This document shows, one piece after another, positions 35,340 to 45,169 of a DNA stretch of 64,000 nt; position 1 is the stretch's first letter, and each line of letters opens with the position of its first letter. Under the pieces are notes generated by a model. The model made no database searches. It was not told the DNA's origin and was given only the letters and a program-made list of their open reading frames with translations. The stretch is from Drosophila persimilis (taxonomy: Eukaryota > Arthropoda > Insecta > Diptera > Drosophilidae): contig NW_020825312.1 of assembly GCF_003286085.1 (NCBI RefSeq), forward strand, positions 4,774,001 to 4,838,000, written 5' to 3'. Both the position numbers and the translations under genes were made by a program.

Positions 35340-36825
35340 TTTTTTTTTAGATATAAGAAAACAATTTTTTTTTAATTATAAAATAAACATATATACACGA
35401 AAAGAAAATTTTAAAAATTGTTTACTTATTTTTTTAATGTGCAACAAAAGTCTTGTTGGATGGGCAATAAGAGATTTATTTTACTAAATGATTGATTCAT
35501 TGAAATAAATTGATTTCAAAATCGCATTCTGCTGGTAGCCGCATTTCCCCGCATTTCAGAGAACCAATCGCCTATTGGATACCGATTGGAATCAAACATA
35601 ATTACTGCATTCAAATGGATGCTCTGATTGGACTTAAGTACATTTTTATTTATGGCTAACATGTACATATCCCTAACGTTTCTCTAGGAACTGCAATCAC
35701 TTTAATGCTCAAAAACTATATGAAAATATTTTTAAGAGTGGGTACCCAGATTATTTATATAATACATACTCGTATTTATAGGGGATACGATACATACATT
35801 TACATATGTGTATTGACTATGATATTAATAGATCCTAGAAAACTGCATTTAATAAATATTTGTCACCAAATGTACCACTTTTTATTTTAATATCGCATTT
35901 CATTTTCTCGAGAATCCAATTAGTCTGGAAGCCCTTACTTTACGCACATAAATTCATATTTATTAAAGTTTCATTCCGGCGCTTGAGTTTCAAGGAAATT
36001 CGACCCTAACAACTGAACTTGAGACGAGACGAACATAACAATGCACACTGTACGTATTTATACAGAATTATTCTTATGGAATTGTTAAACAAGCCAAAAC
36101 CATTCGAAGCCCTTCGCTGTCCACCCCCCAAGTAGATGGAAAAGGATCTTGATCTGGTACTCTACCCTACCCAACGTCATAGCAATCTACCCGACAGGAA
36201 TTTGAATGATTTCCAAAAATTGTAGTTCCTCACACCAATTATTTCATCACGAAACGAAATCTGAATACATTTGTGTGGAAAAAGACCCAAGCTGAGGAGC
36301 AAGTGGTACTGCACACTGTAAAGCCTCGAACATCAAAAGGAGAATCGGGAGATTTAGAAAGGTCTTTGAGGCGTCCGCCACAGCAAACGATGGTGAGTGC
36401 TCACTGTACTGAAAGAGGGACCCTACCTGTCCTGATCAGAAATGAAATGTTGACGTGTAAATATTGCTCGTTGCCGATGCCGTTGCCGACAACATGTGTT
36501 TAACGAGGGTCTGTCACTTTTATCCTCCACTGTCTGTCTATTAACAATTAATAGCCAAAAACTAATCAAGGCATAAATTCGAAACGAAACGAAACGAGCC
36601 GAGCCGAGCCCGAATCCCGGGCCCTCGTCCACCGCACACAAACCACTCAAATTACCAATTCGTGGGCTAGGACCCATGAAAAGGGATAACAAATTCTCTG
36701 TTGATGTTGTTGTCGATCTTTCTGTATGCTTGCCGCATCCACCAATAAATATTCGACTGAAATTATACTCTCCCACGAAGAAGCCAGCGAAGAGATTTAT
36801 TTAGGACCAACAATTTGAGGCAATA
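35340..36825. other. Intergenic DNA between Tom and Brd
   Basis: AT-rich first half. A GAAAC/GAGCC pentamer tract at about 36580-36615. No gene recognised. Confidence 0.5.
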
Positions 36826-36827
36826 CT

Positions 36828-36846
36828 TTGCACACGTGCAAGGGTC
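36828..36846 (+). promoter_or_regulatory. 19-bp motif with CACGTG core, copy 2
   Basis: Identical to 31815-31833. It lies 148 bp upstream of the Brd TATA box. Confidence 0.5.
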
Positions 36847-36934
36847 TCGGTATCGGAGCTACCTGCTCTTGCGTGGAGGAATGCGTGACTCGGCACTCGG
36901 CACTCGGCCCTCGGACTCGGGAGAAACCGAGAAA

Positions 36935-36941
36935 CACCTGC
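36935..36941 (-). promoter_or_regulatory. Proneural E-box upstream of Brd
   Basis: CACCTGC on the plus strand (GCAGGTG in reverse) about 53 bp upstream of the Brd TATA box. Confidence 0.45.
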
Positions 36942-36993
36942 CCCAGGACGAGCCCTGATTGGTTGAGGCTTAGGGGTTGGTTGCGCCAGGTCC

Positions 36994-37001
36994 TATAAAT
37001 A
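36994..37001 (+). promoter_or_regulatory. TATA box of Brd
   Basis: TATAAATA 79 bp before the ATG. Confidence 0.7.
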
Positions 37002-37072
37002 CGAAGAGACGTTGCAAATAGGACATCAATTCCACTGGAAGCGTTGAACAGTCAGTATCATAATCAGCTAAC

Positions 37073-37357
37073 ATGGCCTACGAAACTCTGCTGAACAGCA
37101 CGTACAGTCCTGTATACGTGAAAAAAACCTACACCCCATCGAAGGCCGTGAAGAAAATCTTCAAAATGGCCTGCAAACTACTAAAGGCCTCGTCCACCAC
37201 TTCCAAGGGGCACAGGGAGCTCAAAAACACCAGCCTGCCAGCCCACGAGGAGAATTCCTCGCAAATAGAATGCCTCGTACTTAGCGAAGAAGAATTACAG
37301 AACTCCCAAAACGAAGAGTTGGAGGCAGCGGCGACAGCTCAACTTTTGCAACTGTGA
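37073..37357 (+). CDS. Brd: Bearded (Brd)
   Basis: Intronless 94-residue protein starting MAYETLLNSTYSPVYVKK. Basic amphipathic segment at 23-38 (SKAVKKIFKMACKLLK). A C-terminal NSQNEEL (77-83) fits the NxxN-E pattern of the Neuralized-binding family. It lacks the VPVHFAR block of Tom and Ocho. The 3' UTR has three Brd boxes and one GY box, the arrangement known for Brd itself, which together with the MAYET start supports the symbol. The TGA stop overlaps a TGTGAT K-box string (37353-37358). Expected role: inhibitor of Neuralized and thus of Delta signalling in proneural clusters and early ectoderm. Confidence 0.85.
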   Translation: MAYETLLNSTYSPVYVKKTYTPSKAVKKIFKMACKLLKASSTTSKGHRELKNTSLPAHEENSSQIECLVLSEEELQNSQNEELEAAATAQLLQL

Positions 37358-37392
37358 TCGAAGGAAGGAGATCGTCCTGGACATCTAGAAAG

Positions 37393-37505
37393 AGCTTTAA
37401 GACTACACCGGAATGGGTCTCTAAACATCCGAGCAGCTTTAACGCCCCACTCAACAAGTGGAAATGACTAGAGTGCATCCAACTAAGCTTTAATCATTGT
37501 CTTCC
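37393..37505 (+). promoter_or_regulatory. Brd 3' UTR boxes: three Brd boxes and one GY box
   Basis: AGCTTTA at 37393-37399, 37435-37441 and 37486-37492; GTCTTCC at 37499-37505. An AATAAA poly(A) signal follows at about 37525. Confidence 0.85.
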
Positions 37506-37559
37506 ATATATTTTTAAGTGACTGAATAAATACATACCTAATATGAATATTAACCGACT

Positions 37560-39195
37560 TGTCTGCATTTCTGATTCCAACTTTCCCTTTGTTATTTTAA
37601 TTTCCTCCAAGGTTTTCCATGAATTCGAAAAAAACCGTTCTTACCCCTTCCCTTACAAAATCCCTTCCCTGAATAACAAGACACAATAATAAACAACAAA
37701 AAACAACAACAACAGCAAAATAAAGCCCAAAAGAACCTTAAGAAGAAACCTTCGGCTACCTTTACCTGTTTCCTTTGATCAAAACCTGTTGTCGATTCGA
37801 AAAACTCGAAACAAAAATGAGCTGAAACCGAACCGAGAAACCTGTTACCCCAAAGGCAGTTTTCTGATTTTTGTTTTCTCCTTTTCGCTCCTTCTTAGGA
37901 TTGAGGCTTGGACAAAATAAATCTCAAATTGCATTGAAACAGGTAGAGACACCAGGGACCGACCCTAAGACGATAAACAAAAACAAAAGCAAAGAGAACC
38001 CAGACCAACAGCAATACCTTAAGAATAAAGGCGAAAGGCTACACGGCACAGCTCGAACAAATGGATTTTATGCTCCTAAAGTTTTACCCGTAATATTTAA
38101 ATATCTTTCATTCAATATGTGTATAGAGGCACGCTGATCCTTTATTGAAGCCATACGAAATAAGAAATATCATAAATAGTGGAAGGAGTTCTTTATATCG
38201 GTTCAAGTAAAATCGGTATAGTAAGTATTTCTAGGAGAATTGGGTACAAGTATTTCTATAACTACACTGAGAGAAAAATTCCTCAGTAAAAAGATATATT
38301 TAATATTCAATTTTGATTAAATTATATAGAACTCACTTTGATTTAAATATACCTACAAATTATTTTTAATACGTCCCATTTGTATCATATGTATCATATA
38401 CAATTTGTAGAAATTTTAAATATATTCATTATACACTTTAAATATTTTTAGATAAAATACTTTCATATTAAAGCCGAAATTTAAATGAAAGCACTACCAC
38501 TTCAATGTTTCTTTCATATTAAAGCCGAAATTTAAATGAAAGCACTACCACTTCAATATTTCCACTCACCGAGATCCCGATGCAAATGGCATAAATATTT
38601 AAATGTATAAAATATTCAGGTAGTTTTTCTCTGGGTGTATTCAAACGTTGGCATGCCAAAACAATCAATCGGATCTCAAATGAAACGCGTTGTATTTTGA
38701 TAGAGTACATATGACTATGTTGAAATCTAGGGGTGACCAAGTGAAGTATCGCATATCGTGACACGAAGACCAGATACTCAAAAACCCGTGAGGGGTTCAT
38801 ATCAGAGTAAAGAGACAAAAAACCACCAAAGTCCCAGGATCGTGCCTGTCAGAACCTTGGCCACTGCCATCACTAGTTCCATCACAAATACGAACAATAA
38901 GATGAAACAAAATTTTAATAAATTTTGCTCACAATGCAGTCGGTGTTCGGTATTCGGTCTTCGGTTTTCGGTTACAGAACCAACATATTTCTGACGAAAT
39001 AGCAAAACAGAACCAAATCCAAAACAGTCATAGAGATCGGGATTGGAGAAAAGGCCTAAAACCTACGATTCCCACGCCAAGGATCCATTAAGGGATAATT
39101 GTCTTGGAAGGAGAGCCGAGCATAAGATTCCCACGCTTCAGCAGGAGCAGAGACAGGATCATTCAGGTCCTGCAGGTCCTGCAGGACATACCTGC
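37560..39195. other. Intergenic DNA between Brd and Ocho
   Basis: No gene recognised. Contains the 51-bp duplication at 38460-38561. Confidence 0.5.
38460..38561 (+). repeat. Two tandem 51-bp units
   Basis: Each unit begins CTTTCATATTAAAGCCGAAA. The two differ only near the end (CAATGTTT against CAATATTT). Each unit's first half is an imperfect palindrome (CTTTCAT...ATGAAAG). Confidence 0.85.
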
Positions 39196-39208
39196 TGCCA
39201 CTGCTGAA

Positions 39209-39237
39209 CGTGTGAAATTCCAGATCCTTGCACCTGC
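39209..39237. promoter_or_regulatory. Su(H) site plus proneural E-box upstream of Ocho
   Basis: CGTGTGAAA (39209-39217) fits the Su(H) consensus YGTGDGAAM. CACCTGC (39231-39237, GCAGGTG in reverse) fits the proneural E-box. The pairing matches the Notch-plus-proneural logic of Bearded and E(spl) complex genes. Confidence 0.5.
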
Positions 39238-39296
39238 CCTCGTCTCGGCCTCTGTGATTGGCTGAGATGCTGCGCCTCTCTTTCGGGCAGAAAATG

Positions 39297-39304
39297 TATA
39301 AATA
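39297..39304 (+). promoter_or_regulatory. TATA box of Ocho
   Basis: TATAAATA 86 bp before the ATG. Confidence 0.7.
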
Positions 39305-39389
39305 GCGCCTCCAGTCTTAGAGAGAGCATCACACAGCATCCGACCGTCTAATCGAGAACATCTCAACACGCACACACAAAAATCTTAGA

Positions 39390-39842
39390 ATGTCGGCCAT
39401 CACCAAGCAGAAGAACTTCAACAACAACATGTACAAGTCGAAAGTGTCGCCCTCGCGCCGTCTCAAGAACCTCCTGAAGCCGCTCCTGGGTCACGTCTTT
39501 AATCTGAAGAAGGAGCAGCCAAAGCGCAGCTCCTACATCGCCTCGGCCGAGAAAGAGGCCGAGTTCGATTGGCTCAACAACGACATGGACAACATGGCCA
39601 ACGAGCATCTGGAGAGCCGCCTCATCGAGGAGATCCGCCAGTGCGCCAAGGAGGATGCCATCATCGTCTACAACGAGAACGGTTCCGGGGAACTGCAAAC
39701 CATGGACCAGGAGGACTACTATGTTCCTGTCCACTTTGCCCGCACCAATGCCGGAACCTTCTTCTGGACCTCGGTGCAGCCCAAGGCCAGCGAGCCCTAT
39801 GCCATCGAATGGAACTTCCTCGACCGGTGGGCCCAAGCGTGA
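39390..39842 (+). CDS. Ocho: Ocho, Bearded-family Neuralized inhibitor
   Basis: Intronless, 150 residues. Basic region at 17-41 (SKVSPSRRLKNLLKPLLGHV and on). DNMANEHLESRL with NxxN at 68-71. YVPVHFARTNAGTFFWTS at 111-128 and the terminal DRWAQA. Same long class and same role as Tom; the two proteins align end to end. The assignment of Tom and Ocho between the two genes rests on length and order and could be swapped. Upstream are a TATA box, a proneural E-box and a Su(H) site. In contrast to Tom, Brd and Bob, I find no exact GY, Brd or K box between the stop and the poly(A) signal (AATAAA at 40175). Confidence 0.88.
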   Translation: MSAITKQKNFNNNMYKSKVSPSRRLKNLLKPLLGHVFNLKKEQPKRSSYIASAEKEAEFDWLNNDMDNMANEHLESRLIEEIRQCAKEDAIIVYNENGSGELQTMDQEDYYVPVHFARTNAGTFFWTSVQPKASEPYAIEWNFLDRWAQA

Positions 39843-40454
39843 GGGATCGGCAAGGACCTGGGATACTTGAGCATCTCTAAGCGGGGTTTTTCAACATTTC
39901 TTTTGGGACAACTCTTCAGCCAACTGGAGCCTGGACTTCAGCGGGATGGGCACATCAAAGTTTGGGCACTTCGACTTTGGTTCATCGATTATGGGATTAC
40001 CCAAGGGACACCGCTTTTGGCCATTTTGACTGAAAATGCCGAAAAAGCGGTGGATAGCCACTATTTTTGGGGAGGTACATAGTAACAATTTTCTTCATTT
40101 TTGCTGTGCAAAAATGAGAATCAATTGTTGAGACGACGGTTTGAGTGAACGTTTGCTTGTAAACAAATATAAAAAATAAACATGCTGAAACACACATATT
40201 TTATTTTGTTGTTATTTCAATGGAAGATCCAGCACATGGTTCTGCACTGAAGATGGGCAATCGTGTCTGCCTGCCGACCCTTATACGATACGAGTATCTG
40301 GGATATTCCAATACAACTCACATGCTGGATACATGTGGGAGATGTGTGTTTATCTGGCTAACATATTATATTTAGTACTCCGTATGGGTGGCATTAACAC
40401 CCTTACGTTATACTCTTATGTATTAGTGTTTACAAAATGATATATTTCGCTTTA

Positions 40455-41060
40455 CAATACGGCGTTGTAAGGATGTCTGGGCAGTTAAAATTATTCCAGA
40501 TTTCGATTCAACTGGGATGGTGGGTGTACGCAAAGTGCGATCCATGGATTGTTCGTGACTTCTTGTTCGATTTTCCCCCCTTTTACAAGTAGTTCCAATA
40601 TGTTTGTCCTCCTTGGAATATCTGTTTTCCCGTACGGACTTATAGAACATAAGTCAATACGGCGTTGTAAGGATGTCTGGGCAGTTAAAATTATTCCAGA
40701 TTTCGATTCAACTAGGATGGTGGGTGTGGTGGTTGTACGCAAAGTGCAATCCATGGATTGTTCGTGACTTCTTGTTCGATTTTCCCCCTTTTTACAAGTA
40801 GTTCCAATATGTTTGTCCTCCTTGGAATATCTGTTTTCCCGTACGGACTTATAGAACATAAGTCAATACGGCGTTGTAAGGATGTCTTGGCACTTACAAT
40901 TATTCCAGATTTCGATTCAACTGGGATGATGGTTGCGCGCAAAATGCGATCCTTGGAATTTTCGTGACTTCTTGTTCGATTTGTCGCCCATTTACAAGTA
41001 GTTCCAGTATGTTTGTCCCCCTTAGAATACCTGCTTCTCTCTATGGACTTCTAGAATATA
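40455..41060 (+). repeat. Three ~200-bp tandem repeats
   Basis: Units start at 40455, 40655 and 40864, each with CAATACGGCGTTGTAAGGAT. Unit 2 is 9 bp longer because of a GTGGTGGTT insertion. Unit 3 is more diverged. No coding role apparent: frames through the repeat are not maintained. Confidence 0.9.
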
Positions 41061-43060
41061 CGATCTCTGTTCGGGGTCTCCTTTTAAAAGAAAATAAAGT
41101 AAGAAATAATAAAATACAAGTGTTTTTTCATTTTCCCCATGAAGAATTGATTTATTTCATCACAAGAAAAACTCCTTTTCGTACAGACTAATTTTCTTAT
41201 CTAGAATGGAAGACGTTTGCGATCATGTTGTCATCTACACCGTATCGGACGATATGTAAAACGTAAAGGTAACGTAACAGTCAATTATTTTGTACAAGCA
41301 ATAACAACTACGTAAAAAATATAACATAACAAATGCATAAAAAATAGATGCATAATTGCAGCAATCACAGCGGCACGTTCCAGGAACGTGATCTAACAAC
41401 AAATTATACAATATTGCACATGAACTTGTGGGGATTTGACCTTGAGGGACGCCAAACTGCATCTGCATCGTGAGTGAGTGTGTGTGTGTGTGGGTGAGCC
41501 CCTTCAAGGCCCCATTGCACTTTCCTCCAGCCCGGTCCTGTTGTCTCTCTGCACGCCGCTCTGCTCCTCTGCTCCACTGCTCCACTGATCCGGATGAGGG
41601 CGCGGCCGAGAGCCAAACGGTGTTAAAGCTTCTGTACCAACCAATGTAACGTGACTTAACGTAACGTAACGTGGCGTAAGGCGTCACGTAGTGGGATGCG
41701 CTTTGAGCGCGTTTAAAGCTGCAACCATCTCGGCTTTCCGCAATTTCTCTCTCTCCCCCCACCCCCCACTCACGCCACAGGGTATTGGCTGGTGGGTACT
41801 GGGTATTGGGTGGGTGAGAGCGACGAAGTAGAAGTAGATGCTGCGTTTAACGGTTTTCTTTCGACTGACGACGAAGGCAGCGATCGCCTTGATTTTATAC
41901 AAGAAGTCGCAGCGGCCTGCGCTGACGTTGACGCCGCGCCGCGTAAATGGAGATAAGCAACATGCAACATGCACACACACACACACACACACTGTCTCTG
42001 GTTTGTTTGTGTGTTCGTTATCATGTGGATGTATAATGCATTTATGCCGGAACGCGAGAACGAGAAGGAGAAGATGGAGGGGAATGCGTCCCCGAGGCCC
42101 TTTTTTGTTATCTCTAGTCACTGGGCTACCCATTTTTATGTTTATCACCTTTTTCCCCCTCTCTCTCTCTGTCTCTGTAACTGCCTCTTCTTTTCTGTTT
42201 GCTTCAGGTCATTCGTATCTCTGCCTTGGCGGGTCAACAATGTTCAAAACTCTTTCCAATAGTGTTTATTTGTGTGTGAGATTTGTTTCCATTTAATCTT
42301 CTTCTACACGCACGTACTCGTACAGCAGCAACAACAGCAGCAGCAGCAACAACAGCATCTCCAGGGTCCGCCGCACCTCGCACTCCCCCCCACTCTTGCC
42401 CTAAGACTGTGACTCGTTTTTAACGATCTCGCGGACCCCAAAACAAGAAACGTCCCTCACAGCCGCACACAAGCGCATTCTCCATTCTTATATGCATTCG
42501 CCAAGCATTGATATTTCTATATACATACCTACATACATATGTACATTTGTATGTACCGCCATGTATTCATGTATGTGCATGTGTATGTGTATGTAGAAGA
42601 CCACTTTACGCCCCTTTGGAAATGAAGTTTAATGACCGTTCGCTCATGACCAAGTCAATCAGATGCGGGACTATTTACGAATAGGACAAAATCAGTGGAA
42701 ACGATTCAGAAACAAATATCGATATACACTGCACCCCGCACTTCATAAGGGATGGTATGGGGGAACAGTTAGCAATGATAAAGGTTCTTATCAATAAGCA
42801 AACCCCTACAATTACCCTCCGCAGCAGGTAAACACTATATACGAGTATCTCCCGATCGCTTCCCCTAATCATTTCCTTCCTTATGGCGAGGACATGCTCC
42901 ATGCGTACGCTGCTCACGCGCAGGACACGCACGGAAGGAACCGTGAGAACCGAACCCGAAACCGAAACCGAAATCGAAACGAAGTAACAGTCCCTAGAAG
43001 AGGGTAACAATAGAGCAGGTTCCGCTGGCACCCACCCCAAGGTACCCCGGTATTTCAAAT
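41061..43060. other. Intergenic DNA with simple repeats
   Basis: No gene recognised. Contains a TAACG/ACGTAAC repeat at 41644-41690, a CA run at 41971-41992, and CAGCAGCAACAACAG (opa-type) repeats at 42324-42357. Confidence 0.5.
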
Positions 43061-43065
43061 TGAAT

Positions 43066-43073
43066 TATAAAAG
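43066..43073 (+). promoter_or_regulatory. TATA box of the CCP-repeat gene
   Basis: TATAAAAG 112 bp before the likely start codon. A TCAATA initiator-like string lies at 43109-43114, a little further than the ideal 30 bp. Confidence 0.5.
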
Positions 43074-43177
43074 GTTGAATTGAGTTGAGTTGAGGGGCAC
43101 CTCGTGCATCAATAGACCAGAGAATGAAAGCAATCAGGTGTAAATCAAAGAAACAGGCCCAGGCATGCAGTCACGTC

Positions 43178-45098
43178 ATGGTAAATAGGCCCCAGAAGCA
43201 GAACGCAATGAGACTTACTAAGAAACCACCTCCAGCAGGTTCGAAAAGGCTATTTGGTGCTCCTCTTGGTTTTGGTAGCCAAAGAAACCAATGTTTCGAG
43301 CAAAAAGGTTTCCAGTCTGGAGCCCAGAAGCTTGAACCAATCACAGAAATTTGAGTACTGCGTCAAGATTCTTATGTTGTGCCACCTCATCTGGGATTCG
43401 CCGCCCGACTACGAGGATTTTGACAACGTGAACGAGGATTCAATGAAGTATGCTCACGATAACAGTCACTTCAAGGATGATTACAAGAAGGCCAAATGCA
43501 TACCTCCGGGCCTCAGTAAAAAAGATCTATTAGAGTTTTGGGTAGCTGTGGCCGAGTGGGAGATGGAGGTGAGGAACCTTTTCCTCGTCGAGAAATTCCT
43601 GCCCATCATCAAGGAGTCCGACAACGCCATTACGATCAATCTGTGGGGGTTGCTCCACCTCCGAAAGTCAGTAATGTGCTATCGAAAATTGGACCCCAAA
43701 GCGACACCGACACCGACACCGACACCGACTCCAACACCAACAAGACAACCCACAACACAACTGACGACGACATCCAATGAAATTTCATCAACATTGGCTT
43801 ACCCTTCGACTTCCAGTTGCGATGGGAATACCGAAATCGGAATATGGATTAATCAGCAGATCAATGGAAGTCTAGCTCTGGATAAACTAATCAAGAAAAT
43901 GTTGATAATTGTGGGTAAGATCGAGCGTCACATACATAGAAAATGCTGTCCCTACGAGCCCATCCGCGATCGGGTGGAAGTAGTCCACGATGGCATCGAT
44001 TTCTTGCTGCAATTAAACGGTATAGAGCCCTACAAGAGAGCGCAGTCCACGGGCTATATCGGCTCCGACTTTGATAATCTAAAGACGAGATTGGAGTACC
44101 TGAGCCTTGCGCTAGCCAAGGGAGCAGCAAAGGGAAATCGTTCCGTAGGAAAGTGCTGCCCCGCCTGGTCTGACCAATATAATACTTTCCAAGTTGAGAT
44201 GGAAGATAATTTGGAAAAGCTTGAAGCAAATAGCTCCGATCTGACGGCATATTTGACAAACTTGATCGACAAGCAAGAGGCCTTGGAGATGGATAGGTCA
44301 GATCAAGTGAAGCTTTTGCAAAGTCTAGACGCTTTGCATGGCAGTCCAGCTTCTGAGAGCACAGAAAGGTGTTGTCCGAATCAGAAAAAAGATATGGAAA
44401 ATATAGAAAAGATAATGAAAGACTTGAAATTAAGTGACGGCCTGCCAGAGTCAATCGAGACAGCTGACTCTCTTCAGGATAAATTGACTAAAGCGAACGC
44501 AAATCTAATAAGTGCGAAAGGCTTGCTGAACGATGAGGAGGCAAATATCCGAAAAATGGCTTCTTTGTGCGGAGAGTTTTGTCCAAGTCAGAAGAAAGGA
44601 AATATCGACGATCAATCGGCAAAAGTAAGCCAACTAGAAGAACAAATGAAGGAAATTAATGATAAAGCACCAGAGATAATTGAACTTTTAAAGTCACCAA
44701 ATTGGCCAGAACATCTGAAAGCTATAGAAACGGTAAGGCAAAAAGTCAAAGATTTTATGACCAAGCAGAGACAGGATGATGTGAACCAGCAATTGGCCAT
44801 GGTTCCTGAAGAGCCATCGGAGTCAGTAAAAAAGATGACCCACAGCTTGGAAGCGCTGGAGGCGAAGCTGAGTGAACTCCGTCCCAAGAACCAGACCTAC
44901 GAACAGCTCCTGTTAGACAGCATCGGAGGACTGGAGCAACGTCTGCGAGATCGTCTGAGTGGCCTAAACGCAATGATAACTAAGACCGAAGCGGATGCAG
45001 ATAAATGTAACTCTAAATGCGACTGGGGGAATCTGCCGCCCATGGAGGAACTCCAGGAAAGGGTCAAGGAAATGGAGGCATTGGTTGTTACAAAGTAG
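43178..45098 (+). CDS. Predicted secreted coiled-coil protein with six ~71-residue repeats (CCP motif), unknown family
   Basis: Two exons: the ATG ends exon 1 (43178-43180), a 58-bp intron (GTAAAT...TACTAAG branch-like site...CAG) spans 43181-43238, and exon 2 runs 43239-45098. Product 620 residues; an in-frame ATG at 43124 would add 18. The start MVRKGYLVLLLVLVAKE is a good signal peptide only when spliced this way. Residues 157-169 are a Thr-Pro run (ACACCG microsatellite), then a Thr/Ser-rich stretch. From 237 on, CCP (237-239, 307-309, 379-381), FCP (448-450) and KCNSKC (590-595) recur every ~70-72 residues. One unit near 520 has lost the cysteines. Between them are Leu/Glu/Lys-rich helical, coiled-coil-like segments. 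An AATAAA follows at 45158. I recognise no family and infer only secretion and disulfide-linked helical repeats. Confidence 0.7.
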
Positions 45099-45169
45099 CA
45101 TCGTTCGGAAAGACGTAGATAAGAAAGCCATACCAAAAAACTGTTGTCCTACTTTGAAATAAATCTATC

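Noticed and set aside
40423..40967. Minus-strand frames in the 200-bp tandem repeat (peptide repeated two to three times)
   Set aside because: The peptide repetition follows from the DNA repeat. The frame is broken between units and there is no start or domain support.
41235..42296. Several 100-175-codon frames on both strands
   Set aside because: They overlap each other and are driven by CA/GT microsatellites (HTHTHT, VCVCVCV). No family similarity.
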